A stretch of DNA of 64,000 nucleotides, from NCBI GenBank assembly GCA_020631735.1, contig CM036159.1, forward strand, positions 23,847,511 through 23,911,510, written 5' to 3'. Source of the DNA: Saccharum officinarum (lineage: Eukaryota > Streptophyta > Magnoliopsida > Poales > Poaceae). Of this stretch, positions 1 to 10,268 are shown piece after piece; position 1 is the stretch's first letter; every line of letters starts with the position of its first letter. The notes beneath the pieces were generated by a model. That model worked only from the letters and a program-made list of their open reading frames with translations, had not been told where the DNA came from and ran no database searches. The translations under genes were made by a program, and so were the position numbers.

Positions 1-1
1 T

Positions 2-421
2 GGGTACCGTGATCAAGTTGATCCAAGGGACAGGTATGCTGGGGGCCGAGACCGTTATGCCAATGATCGCTACCCCTCTGGTGGCGATCACTTTGGTGGA
101 GACAGGTATGGAGGTGGCCCGGATCGTTACGCGCCAAGTGGTTATGGTAGGGAGCGAGAGAGAAGCTACGAGAGAGATGGAGTTCGTGGTGGCGGTGGCG
201 GCTATGATAGGAGTGGCCCAAGGGGTGGTGGTGGCTATGACAGGGATGGCCCTAGAGGTGGCGGGGGTGGTGGCTATGACAGGGATGGTCCACGTGGTGG
301 TGTCGCTGATCGTTATGGCGGCGGAGGACCTGCACGCTATGATGGTGGAAGCTACAGGGATAGGCCTGGGCCATATGATCGCCCTGGCAGGGGAGGAGGA
401 CGTTTTGATGATCGCTACTGA
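2..421 (+). CDS. C-terminal exon of a glycine-rich RZ-1-like RNA-binding protein (5' end outside window)
   Basis: One frame is open from base 2 to a TGA at 419-421 and gives 139 residues of Gly/Arg/Asp/Tyr-rich sequence. It has many DRY triplets, three GGYDR(D/S)GPRGG-type repeats in the middle and a tail ending GRGGGRFDDRY. This is the RGG/DRY low-complexity tail seen in plant RZ-1 proteins, which have an N-terminal RRM, a CCHC knuckle and then this tail, and act in nuclear pre-mRNA splicing and RNA binding. The RRM and knuckle would lie before the window, so the family call rests on the tail alone; another RGG-box protein is possible. The overlapping frame 9-440 is a shadow: only frame 2 has the repetitive RGG composition. 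No intron is seen in the visible part. Confidence 0.7.
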   Translation, partial: GYRDQVDPRDRYAGGRDRYANDRYPSGGDHFGGDRYGGGPDRYAPSGYGRERERSYERDGVRGGGGGYDRSGPRGGGGYDRDGPRGGGGGGYDRDGPRGGVADRYGGGGPARYDGGSYRDRPGPYDRPGRGGGRFDDRY

Positions 422-935
422 TGAAGTGCCTGTAGACTGAAGCTCCTTGTCTTGTAGTTTAGTGTTTGCAGTTTTGCATAGCTGAATGCTTAATGGGCTA
501 TGGAAGATGCTTAATTTATCCCTCTTTGGCACTTTAATGTTTGCTCTGTATTTCAACCAGTACTTGGGCACCGGTGTTGCCTTCTTGATAAGTTTATCCA
601 GCTGACAGTTTTTGCATGAGATGAGTCATGCTCTGGGCTATTGCCCTGCCTGTTGGATGTTTCGGTTGTGCATGTCGTACGTCCTGCAGTTGTAGTGGAG
701 TTGAGGTCTTGTTGATCTGAATAAATGGTATGCATGGACTATGTTTTCAGTGATTGCCTGTCACCGTTGGTCTGAATAGCTGGTGAGCATAGTAGATATG
801 TTCAGTGATGGTGCTTGTCATTGTTGTTGGTCTGGATATCTGGGTTTGCAAGGACATATTTGCAGTGCTGAGATGCAAGGGCGTAACAGAGCTGTGGCCA
901 AAGTAAAAGTACCTTATGCTAGAAATAGCTGGCAA
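422..935 (+). other. 3' UTR and downstream flank of the RZ-1-like gene
   Basis: T-rich, non-coding sequence follows the stop codon. An AATAAA polyadenylation signal lies at 720-725. Around it a phrase containing 'ttg-ttg-tctga-ata' and 'cagtgat-g' recurs two or three times between 700 and 850, suggesting a small diverged local duplication. The cleavage site cannot be placed from sequence alone. Confidence 0.5.
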
Positions 936-1398
936 CCATGTTAATCTTGCTGTTAGTTTTTTGTCGGCGGTCTTGAAAATGCCCTCCAGAAAAGCACCGA
1001 GTCAGATCACGTTGAGTGGGGTCTTCTATTAGCAGAAGTAGAGCGATGTTTCTGACTTTCTGTATAGCAAGACAATTTATTTCGTTTTCGCCATCATTGA
1101 TGACCTGTATACAAATTACATAATCTGAAAATTAACTCGGATTTTTCTTTGTTAATCTTGGCATTTGCGTTGCTTGAGTTCAGCAACTAGTATGTTTTTT
1201 TTTTGTCTGTTTCATCTTAGCACGAGAAGTAGAGGAAACACTGATAAAATATGGGAAGCGAGAGAGATTCTGAGGTGGAGCAGGGTACGGTAAGTCCAAT
1301 CATAGCCGGTGCCGCCTGTCACCGTCTCCGCGACTCTACCGTCCAGCGTGACTTATCCAAAAGTTCCCCGTCTCTATCGTCCTGCGCCTTTGCAATTA
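936..1398. other. Intergenic, nothing recognised
   Basis: Low-GC sequence with no convincing frame, RNA gene or repeat. It lies between the RZ-1-like 3' flank and the first MITE. Confidence 0.4.
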
Positions 1399-1703
1399 GG
1401 CCATGATTAGATCTCAAAAGACCTCAATATTTTTATATAGTACATGTCACGTCGAATCTTTGACGTGTGCACGAAGCATTAAATGTAGGTAAAAAATAAC
1501 TAATTTACAGTTTGTCTGTAAATATCGAGATAAATCTTTGCATTAAATGTAGTAAAAAATAACTAATTGTACAATTTGTCTGTAAATATCGAGATAAATC
1601 TGTTGAGCCTAATTAGTCTATGGTTGGATAAATTTTGTCAACAAAACAACGAAAGTGCTACGGAAATTTTTTTTTTCAAAATATTTGCCATCTGAACACG
1701 CCC
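1399..1703. mobile_element. Tourist-like MITE with internal tandem duplication
   Basis: Starts GGCCATGATTAGAT and ends ATCTGAACACGCCC. It is flanked by the 3-bp duplication TTA at 1396-1398 and 1704-1706, as expected for PIF/Harbinger-type insertion. About 64 bp is duplicated in tandem: 1477-1540 and 1541-1605 both run from 'cattaaatgtag' to 'gagataaatct'. This makes it longer (305 bp) than the 230-245 bp of its relatives in the window. Confidence 0.8.
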
Positions 1704-2370
1704 TTACGCCCGTCAAGAAAAATCACGATCTGTCAATCTCGGTCCCGTGGTATACTCCAGTCCACCTCCTGTTTTAACTTTTAACGTTAACACGTATAAT
1801 AATCCATGGACGCCGGGTAACGCTAAATTAATAATAGCTGTCGCCATCAGCGTCAAAACGGCACATTGCTCAAGCTATTCTAGTGCAGCACTCTCAAGTG
1901 ATAGCATTTCTTTACGCTGTGATCCATGACCAACTTTGGGCTTAGCTCTTTATATGTTTTATAAATATATGTTAGACAGTGTATCGATAGCATAAAACAC
2001 ACATTTTTTTTGAACTTTTGACTTCAAATTTTTGTTGTTGATTCTCTCCATTTTTTTCGTAGTGAGGAAATGAAAATCCATATAATGGGACAATATAGAA
2101 TTATTATTTTTATCATTTTAATGGTATTTTGGCGGTGCTGAGCAGCTAATTTATATATACCTATACTATGCAAACACCTATATTAGTTGGCCTTCCACAA
2201 GTGGTGTAGACAGTGGAGAGTATAAAGCGATAACTTTGTCACATTCATCCTAATCCGGACATTGAAATGGAAACCGTTCAAATAACTCCCAAAATAAAAA
2301 ATAACGCCTACCATAAATACCAAAAAAAAAATCAGAAAATCCCCATTTCTCCTCAGCCTTCCCCTTCTTC
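1704..2370. other. Intergenic AT-rich sequence
   Basis: Mainly A/T-rich with T and A runs. No gene, RNA or element boundary that I can support. Confidence 0.4.
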
Positions 2371-2995
2371 CTCCCATTGATCCCCTTCCCCACCTCCACT
2401 CGTCTCCCAAATCGCCAGCGGAGAGGGAGAGCCATGCCGCCTCCTCCCCTGCCCTCGCCGCCTCTGACCGGCTGACCCCACCTCCCCACTGTTCTTTCCC
2501 TTCCACCTGGGCCCCACAGCGTTCCCCACCGTCACCACCAAATCCCCAAATCCCGGAGGGACGAGCGAGGGGGATTCGTCGCCTATCGATCGGCCGATCC
2601 ACCGCCGCCNNNNNNNNNNNNNNNNNNNNNNNNNNNNNNNNNNNNNNNNNNNNNNNNNNNNNNNNNNNNNNNNNNNNNNNNNNNNNNNNNNNNNNNNNNN
2701 NNNNNNNNNCTGATCTATTTCTGATGTTCAGCACCAAGGGAACTTGCGACTACGATGATCGACTCTCTGTCTTCTGCAGACCTCATGGCTGCGATCTGTG
2801 TAGTTTGTCGTTCTAAGCTGCCAGCTCAAGTGTTCGATTGTTGTGAATCCGATCGTATATTGTAATGAATAGTTTGTAATGTATAGTTCAATAGAACCAT
2901 TGAAGTAATGGAGGGTGTGTAACGTATGGCTGAACAGAACCATGAGAGCTACAGCAGACATACAAACCATATCGTTGCTTCATTGATCTTAGGTA
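2371..2995 (+). other. GC-rich 5'-UTR-like block interrupted by an assembly gap; unidentified gene remnant
   Basis: 2371-2609 switches abruptly to C-rich sequence with CT-rich tracts, like a grass 5' UTR read on the plus strand. It is cut by 100 N at 2610-2709. After the gap the composition returns to AT-rich. Minus-strand frames crossing the N run are artefacts of translating N. I do not recognise a product; a transcribed leader or a gene fragment are both possible. Confidence 0.35.
2610..2709. other. Assembly gap (100 N)
   Basis: Exactly 100 N, a conventional placeholder length, so the real distance between 2609 and 2710 is unknown. Confidence 0.99.
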
Positions 2996-3098
2996 CTGAC
3001 TATTGGGATGTGGCAATTACTATATATTAATGTATGTGACTGATATCTTAACTTTACCATATCTAATTATGGAGCCATGTCTATAGAGCATAGACTAG

Positions 3099-3336
3099 GG
3101 CCACGTTTAGATTGTGAAAAAATTTCAACCCGATGAATAGTATCACTTTCGTCTTATTTGGCAAATATTGTCTAATCATGGACCAACTAGGCTTAAAAGA
3201 TTCATCTCGTGATTTTCAACTAAACTGTGTAATTAGTTTTTTTTACCTACATTTACTACTTCATGCATGGGTCTAAAGATTGATGTGATGGAGAGAGTGA
3301 AAAAATTTCAACTTTTAGAGTGCATCTAAAAAGGCC
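3099..3336. mobile_element. MITE, 'CACGTTTAGAT' subfamily
   Basis: Begins GGCCACGTTTAGAT and ends ATCTAAAAAGGCC, with a 3-bp duplication TAG at 3096-3098 and 3337-3339. The interior carries the hallmark 'aaaaatttca' arms and 'gattcatctcgtga' core shared with the copies at 21254, 50389 and 50633. Confidence 0.8.
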
Positions 3337-3640
3337 TAGCTTTTGTTCTTCAAATTATGGCAGGGCATCCGAAGGGCGCCAGATGTTCTAGTTGCAGTGC
3401 ATCCATGGGCACTTTCGAGCAACGAAGGCTCCTCGACATTTTCAACTTTGGAAGGAACTGCAAAATCGTTGAGGCAAATTGTTGATCAAATGAGCCATGA
3501 TGTAAACACGGTGACGACTCGGCTGTCTCGGCAGCAAGCAAAGCCTGTTAGGCTGGAGCTGAATCATCGAGGATTATCTGCCCCTGCGCGCATCGCGAGT
3601 GCGCCCGTCAGGGGGCCGCCGCGCCACCCGCGCTAGGAGG
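3337..3640 (+). pseudogene. Exon-like fragment of an unidentified gene
   Basis: Just after the MITE, a stretch from about 3364 has balanced codon-like composition and follows an acceptor-like 'ttatggcag'. A frame 3343-3636 gives a 97-residue peptide whose middle (STLEGTAKSLRQIVDQMSHD) looks like an amphipathic helix. The last 30 residues are low-complexity Pro/Arg and probably not part of the exon. I do not recognise the family. A second frame, open to about 3483, competes with it. No start codon context or downstream exon was found. Confidence 0.3.
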
Positions 3641-4445
3641 AGGAGGGTTCTGCGGGGCCCATGTGCTCCAGGGAACCTCCGCACCAGAGCCCGTGTCCGG
3701 CGAGACACGCTAGCACGAGGGCCGCCGCACCGTCCGCAAAAAGGAGACGGAGAGAGCTGCAGGATACGATAAATAACAGAGAGAGATAGCGCACAGCCGC
3801 ACACTGACGAAGAGCTCATGAGATTATGAAAGTACTACTCTACCCTTTAGATTAAATTTGGAACTAGTTTCTGGCCCACGTATTATAGGTTTCGGCCCAC
3901 AATTTAAGTTCCTCCAAATTAGTTCTTTTTTATTTTATAACCATTAGATCTAAGCAAATGGACGGCTCTAGTTTTTCCCTGCATCGTAAAATTTCTCAAA
4001 ATAAATTATTAGGCGATCTCATACTATTCTCTAGGTGATCTTACAAGTCAGTTGTTGAATTGACAGTGGTACAATGAAATATTGCTATTTTTTCCTCTAA
4101 TAACATACTATATTTGGAATTCCTGATGCTACCCAGCAAATCCAACTAACAACAGTCATACAAACTCCAAATCTGACCACATGAATTCTCTCGTCAAACT
4201 ACCTACTACCCGTTTCAGCAGGGCATCAAATTCTGCTTGATTCCAGAGCTTTGCTCACAAAAGATTTTGAGTCTACTCCACACGTGAATTTGAGTCCTTT
4301 TTTAAAACAATGAGTATTTTATATATATACATCTACTTTTTTTCTTCTCGAATACATAAGAAAAATGCGCATCTTTGTATTCCGATCACATGTGCCGAGC
4401 GGTTCGATGGTCCAGTCAATTCTGAATTACGTTCTCAAAAACATA
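3641..4445. other. Intergenic, nothing recognised
   Basis: A GC-rich stretch to about 3760 grades into AT-rich sequence. No supported gene. Confidence 0.35.
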
Positions 4446-4697
4446 CTCCTTTCATCCTAAATTATTAGTCATTTCAACTTTTTTGGATAGTTAAATATCA
4501 AGTTTGATCAAATTTATATAATAAAATAATAGCATTTGTGATGCCAAATATGTATCATTAAATTCATTTATTATATTTTCATAGTAACCTGTTTGATGCC
4601 ATAAATCTTTATGATTATCTCTATAGTTTTGGTCAAACTTGAGATATTTTAACCGTTTAAGAAAATTAGAATGACTAATAATTTGGAACATAGCAAG
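4446..4697. mobile_element. Stowaway-like MITE
   Basis: Starts CTCCTTTCATCC and is bordered by TA dinucleotides at 4444-4445 and 4698-4699. Its ends share the exact inverted 15-mer AAATTATTAGTCATT. TA target and CTCC-type termini fit Tc1/mariner Stowaway elements. The outer TIRs are diverged. Confidence 0.6.
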
Positions 4698-5962
4698 TAC
4701 ATACTAAAGTTGAATGAAAATGAAGCAAAAGTGCCTGTCACCCATTCAAACGATAGCTACATCTTCACCGCTAGGAAGAACAGCGATCCTATTCGACTGG
4801 CTGGAAAAACTAATGATGCTGATGCTAATACTGATTTGTTATGAAAGAAAAACAATGTCATTTCGCAAAAACGGTACGGCTGATAAGTTCGAACAAAAAG
4901 GCCGCAGCGTTAACAAAACGTTCCGAGAGTAGTACTAGCGGCTCCATCAGCTGACGTATTTTTACACTAAAAACAGGCGGCCATTATTCATATCAGGGAT
5001 GAGATAGTCGAGACAAACGCTGCGTCAGAAATTAGGCGACTTTTACGTGCCAAGCAAATTAGGCATGCATCGTGCGGGTCACCTCATGCGAGCCATATTT
5101 TACTCTTGTTGAGCTCACTGCCCACCAAAAGGTCGGTCTCTCTCTTCTGGATACGGTTAACATGCTGGTGGCCACTGGCCACATTGGTTGGTACGAGCCA
5201 GCCGGGCTGCCCAACCTTGCATGTTATACCAAACACAAATATTTCAGAAACAAAAGGCTCCTAAGATAATGTTGGAAAAATACTATGCTAATTTTTATGT
5301 AATTGACCCAATAGATTTTTTCTCAAAAAAAATTCCAACAGACTATTTTAGAAAAAAAATAATAAATCCAATAGACCATACAACACTAGCTAGCTCTTAT
5401 GTCAAATGCCGGTCCACCTTCAACATCAAGTTGTTCGGCTGATCGTTTTCACAGATGATTTCATCTGATTCAATAGTGTTCTGTGAGAGGCTGATAAGCC
5501 AGCTGAAACGCTAAATGGTTCAACCTGACATGAGTAATCCATTAAAGACTCCTGAAATAACTAAACTCTTGTATATGAGTTTTTAAGGAATATATATATA
5601 TATATATAGTCACTCCCATGTTTATATATCAAGATTTAGGGTGTATATGACCGAACGAAGCGTATATACATGAAGTATATGATCATACTAAACCATCAAT
5701 GATATTATATATGTCAAGTATGCCTGCATATATAAAGTATATGGTCATACTTATTTTATATAGTACAGTAAGTGGCATTTTCGTAATATATTAAAAAGTA
5801 TGGGTTCCTTTGAAATTTTTCGCATAGAAAGATTTAGAATATCTTAGTATGAGTATATAAACATCTCAAAGTGATAAACTAGTATGAACACATACTTAAG
5901 GTGGGTTTTTAAAGATGAGAGTAACTACTCTAGGGAGTATAGAAAATGCACCATATATAAGG

Positions 5963-5963
<1 letters not shown>
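4698..5963. other. Intergenic sequence with small repeats
   Basis: Contains a short (AT)n run near 5589-5607 and, at about 5640-5760, several repeats of a 'gtatatgatcata'-like phrase. 5433-5516 resembles one arm of the hairpin MITE found at 25533 and 49585 ('ctgataagccagctgaa'). No gene supported. Confidence 0.35.

Positions 5964-6056
<93 letters not shown>
5964..6056. repeat. (AT)n microsatellite with (CA)n tail
   Basis: About 85 bp of alternating AT/TA, broken once by a TT/AT slip at 6000-6001, followed by cacaca. The predicted proteins here are only poly-Ile/Tyr translations of the repeat. Confidence 0.95.
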
Positions 6057-6058
<2 letters not shown>

Positions 6059-6271
6059 GCAGTTGGACACGCAAATCTGCCGTGCTCGCGAGAGAGCTTA
6101 GGTGCTAAGCAAGCAACGGAGTTCCTGACACCGAAGCAGCAGCTAGCGACCTTGTAGTGTTCGCGCTCGGGTCAAACGACGGGCTGTTGGCATCTACCCG
6201 TGTTCAACTTTGCCGACTCTACAACTGCATTAGCATAGAATTGGTAGAACCCTGTCATCAACAGGATATAA

Positions 6272-6496
6272 GGTGTGTTTAGTTCGTGAATTTTTTTTGT
6301 TTTAGCTACGGTAATATTTTCGTTTGTATTTGTCAATTAGTATCAATCATAAACTAATTAAGCTCAAAAGATTCGTCTCGTGGTTTTCTACCAAACTGTG
6401 TAATTATTTTTTTTTGTCTATATTTAATGCTCTATGCATGTGTCTACACATTTGATGTGACGGAGACTCTTAAAAAAATTTGGAACTAAACATTGC
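6272..6496. mobile_element. Tourist-like MITE, 'GTTTAGTT' type
   Basis: Begins GGTGTGTTTAGTTCG and ends near GGAACTAAACATTGCG, with the family core 'gattcgtctcgtgg' and 'gatgtgacgga'. TAA precedes it, but the right-hand target copy has decayed, so the right edge is approximate. Confidence 0.65.
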
Positions 6497-8088
6497 GTGA
6501 GTATAAGTCCAGAAAAAAAATTGTCCCAGAATGAAGGTTCAGCCTACCACCGGCAGCAGCAGGTAAAAAGAACAGATTTTTTCTTTAATTTTTTTAAAGA
6601 GAAGAATTTTTGGTTCGCCGGAGAATGTGGCTCACGTGTGGTGGGGACGGGGCAGCGCCCAGGTAGGCCCTGCATGCTGTGACATGGTGCTGATTAGATG
6701 GATATGATTATCCATCTACATGATCAGGCGTCTCGATTTGCTGGGTTGGCTACTCTACTACCTGTCTCCCCATCTCTCCCTTTCACGGCGAGCGGTGGTG
6801 CGTAGTTTCCGTGCGTGCGCTCGTCGCGTCGCGCCCCCCTCCCTCCTGTGTTTTTCTCGCGGCGCGGCTCCCTGCCGATCCGGTGATCTGAACAAACCAC
6901 CGAAGCAGGCTAAACTGAACCGCGCCTCCCTCGGCTCCCCCAGCACCTGGCTGCTGCGAGAACGAGCGCGAGCGCTAGCTCGGGTGGTCGTTTCGCTGCT
7001 GTGCGAACGGCTCACGGCTGGGCGTGAGTATTTTTCAGTTGCCTCGCCGCATGATGTCGTGCTCGTGCGTGCGTGCGTCCAGTTGCGCCGCGTCGTTGTC
7101 TCCACGTCATGCGTTAGTCGCGTGTAGCCAAGCCAGATCCTACGGGCCTGCATAACTCTTTATCCAAGCTCCCATAAGACAAATTGATCTTGTTTGGTTG
7201 TTTGCACAAAGCCTTATACAGCATAGCACTATCTCAAAGCATCATGAACCCGCATCCCGCTATTCGCTCAAAATTAGTATATCCACCTATGCAATTCAGC
7301 AGTGCACAGGCTGCAGCCTGTTTCCTGCATCCGTTGTTCAAGCCCAATGCAGGCGGACCGGAGGGGTAATTCTGTGCTCACCTCCTTCTTCCCCATTTGC
7401 TCTTCTGTCCATCTCTGCTCTTTTTGCTCCCATCATGTCCGTGTCCGGTGACAACGAGGACACTACGAGGCAGAGGTCCTTGCTGGCCAGCAGGATGGAT
7501 CACGGTAGCGAGGCTTGCGGTGGCGTGATGCATGCTGCATGCCGGCGTGGACAAGTCCCGCTCACTCGCCCGCGTGGGGGTCCACCTCAGAGATCTAGGC
7601 GGCGCTGCCAGCATTAGAGGCCGTAGTACACCCGATCCGCAAGCCACGGACTAGCTAGTGAGATAGATGAAGGGGTAAGTATATAAGTTGTTATTCAGGC
7701 AACCAAACAGAAAATTCATTTCTCTATAACACATGCATAATTGTCTACATCCTCTCATCTGGGTAAACCAAACACCACTCAAATGCATAGCCTTGTTCAG
7801 GCTAAGGATATGCTGCATAACTCATAACGCAATGCAATTTCAATGCGAGCAACCAATCAGACCCACACAAATCACCGTGTAAAGCAACAACTCGTGGGAA
7901 GTGAATCGCTTTGTGCTTGTATCATTGTATGGTATTTATGGTATGGATGATGTCAAAAGACCACCACCAGTCACCACAGAAATGAAGGCGCAGATGCGGC
8001 TCTCGCTCCCTCCTGTCGTCCCCGGCGGGCACTCGCACTCGCACACAAACATATGCATAGCACGCACTTGTCACTTGGACACTGCCAC
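6497..8088. other. Intergenic with GC-rich block at about 6640-7130 and 7380-7650
   Basis: The GC-rich blocks yield overlapping open frames on both strands (for example 6720-7127 + and 6758-7153 -). Neither has recognisable motifs, and both-strand openness is typical of high-GC sequence. I support no gene here. Confidence 0.35.
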
Positions 8089-8091
8089 TTA

Positions 8092-8323
8092 GGCCACGTT
8101 TAGTTCCAAAAATTTTTGGTTTTTGCCCATCATATCAAATCTTTAAACACATACATTGAGCATTAAATATAGAAAAAAAACTAATTGCACGGTTGGGTGA
8201 GAAATCGTGATACGAAACTTTCAAATCTAATTAGTCCATGATTAGACACTAATTATTAAATACAAATAAAAATGCTACCGTACAAAAAAAAACCTAAATT
8301 TTTTTCCGAAACTAAACGTGGCC
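8092..8323. mobile_element. Tourist-like MITE with clean TIRs and TTA target duplication
   Basis: 14-bp perfect inverted ends: GGCCACGTTTAGTT at the left and AACTAAACGTGGCC at the right. Flanked by TTA at 8089-8091 and 8324-8326. No coding capacity. This is the best-preserved reference copy of this MITE group in the window. Confidence 0.9.
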
Positions 8324-8699
8324 TTACGGAGTACTCCGCACACAAGAATGATACTACTAGTCTACTACAACAAGAACTGGAGAAACAATACTACGACCAA
8401 ACTTCGATGCAGTCACGCAAGACAGACAAGGAGGGAGAAGAGGCTGGAACCTACACGTTGAAGCTACCCTTGTTAGGCCTGGCCCAGTGTAACCAAACAG
8501 CCCGGTTACGCTAGGCTGTGATGGGCGTGCGCGTGGCCGCGTGGGCTATGCAGCTAATTCGCGTCAATCTTCCGGTCCGACCGGTTGCGCCGACCACCAC
8601 GGATCCCCCCGCACGAGTGTGGCCGCAGCCCACGAGCCACTGCAGCGCACGCGTGGCACAGCCCCTTCCGAGCGACCAAGCATCTTCCGCGTGCTTCCA

Positions 8700-9110
8700 G
8701 CGGCAGCTCATGTTCCTTTTTTTCTTGTATTTATTTCTCCTCTTCTTTTCTTGGTTTTTTGCTCTTCAATTTTTTATTTATATTTGTTATTTAATTTTTA
8801 TTATTAATTTATTTTATTTTATTTCTTATATTTATTTTTCATTTCTATTTTTTGGGGTTTTATTTTCCTTTTTCTTTTATCTTTCATTTATTTCTTTTTT
8901 ACGTAATGCGGATAAGGGCCTCCAAAAACTTCTTTTCGTTACTAATTACTTTCTTTATTTTTTCTCATATTTTTTTGTTTTCCTTTCATTTATTTTCATT
9001 CTCCTTTTACCTATGTTTTCTATACAATTTTTTATTATTTTTCTTTTTATATTAGACTACAATTAATTTTTTAACTTTCATGTTTTAATTATTGATTCTA
9101 CACATTCCGT
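8700..9110. repeat. T-rich low-complexity tract
   Basis: About 400 bp of T-dominated sequence (ttttatttt, tttcttttt). It gives spurious Phe/Leu/Ile-rich frames on the plus strand that mimic membrane proteins. A similar T-rich stretch occurs at 9420-9660. Confidence 0.8.
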
Positions 9111-9134
9111 GGGATATATGATGTTCACACTATA

Positions 9135-9283
9135 GGACTGTTTGGATGAGCTAGGGCTAGTTACTAGTTAAGCTAAAAAATAGCTCAAATTAGCTAAGGT
9201 TGGCAACCTATTTGGCTAACAACTAGTTGAAGACTTGTCTAAAAAATTAGCTCACCCATTAGCCCTTGTATCCAAACAGGCCC
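9135..9283. mobile_element. Short MITE with 'CTGTTTGGAT' ends
   Basis: Left end GGACTGTTTGGATGAGC and right end TATCCAAACAGGCC are imperfect inverted repeats, and the interior is a self-complementary 'agctaa'-rich stem. Target duplication is not clear (ATA or CTA candidates). Confidence 0.6.
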
Positions 9284-9711
9284 TAGATCCATGAGATATT
9301 TTACGTTGTATCCTGTGATGTTCGCATAATATAAATGGGATATTCCACGATAATCTCTGTGTATTCATGTAGTACTCATAAAATGTCTATGGTATATTTT
9401 TTATGTTGTTCTAGTAGTATTCATTTGATGTTTTATTTGTTTTTATTATGACTTTTTATGCGTTACTTTATATATGTTTTATTTTTCCTTCCACTTAATT
9501 ATATTTTATTATTATTTTATTTCTATTTGTTTTATACTTCATTTTATTTTTACATTTGCATGGCCCTTTTCCTTTTGTCATGTTTGTTTTTTCTATTATG
9601 TAGTTTTTACTCTTTCAATTTTTGTATTTTCGTGAGATACATATGGTGTTTGTGTAATCTCTATTTCTTCTCTACAACTAAAAAGATTGTGATGTTATCG
9701 TCTAAGTTAAA

Positions 9712-10268
9712 CTAATTGCCCGTCGCTAAACAAATCGCCCTGGTCTTCCTTCCTCCTTCCTTCACGCGCGGCGGCCATAGAACCATCCCACGCCCATAAT
9801 CTCTCCCATCTTCTCCAGTGGACCGCTCGCACAGCCGCACCCCTACCCCCACACGCCTCGTCTGCCTCCCCGCCCCTCCTCCTCCTTTTCCAGCGGGCCT
9901 AGGCCCAGGCGCCACCGCCAATTTCTTGACCGCTGGGCAGCCGCGATCGCTGCCGTCCACCCCGAGCTGTTCGAGCTCGCGTCCGCCGCGCGCGCCGCCA
10001 TCTTCCGAGAGCCGTCCCCGACGCCTCCTCAACGGCCGCCAACGCCGCAGCTGCAGGATCCGAGCTCCCACCGCGGGGTCCTAGGCCTCGTCGCTCATCC
10101 AGCATTAGCGCGAGATCAAGGTTGTCGGCCTCACCACGTCGCGCCCCGGCAGCGCCGCCGACCTGGGGGCCTCCAACTCCCACACCGGCTCGCTGCATGG
10201 CCGCGTCGGCAGAATCGTCAAGAAGTTGGGGTCTCATCGGTGCCCGAGGAGGAGCTCAACGACGTTGC
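9712..10268 (+). pseudogene. Unidentified gene remnant, 5' part, interrupted by an LTR
   Basis: An abrupt switch from T-rich to GC-rich sequence with gene-like composition. One plus-strand frame stays open to the LTR edge and ends with residues VPEEELND. Across the LTR it can resume as VTKFELSLSQSVAMHD if one target-site copy is removed. I do not recognise the protein. Earlier residues are Pro/Arg-rich and possibly UTR. No confident start codon. Confidence 0.4.

Noticed and set aside
9..440. 143-aa ORF with a Met/Val-rich protein
   Set aside because: It is out of frame with the RGG/DRY-rich coding frame 2-421 and has a composition forced by that frame.
2183..2737. 184-aa minus-strand ORF
   Set aside because: It runs through 100 N and a low-complexity GC-rich block; no motif.
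5433..5516. Complete hairpin MITE
   Set aside because: Only one arm of the 25533/49585 family can be recognised; no TIR pair or target duplication.
5884..6157. ORFs rich in Ile/Tyr
   Set aside because: Translation of an (AT)n microsatellite.
8518..9066. 182-aa ORF resembling a multi-pass membrane protein
   Set aside because: The hydrophobic part is translation of a T-rich low-complexity tract (8700-9066).
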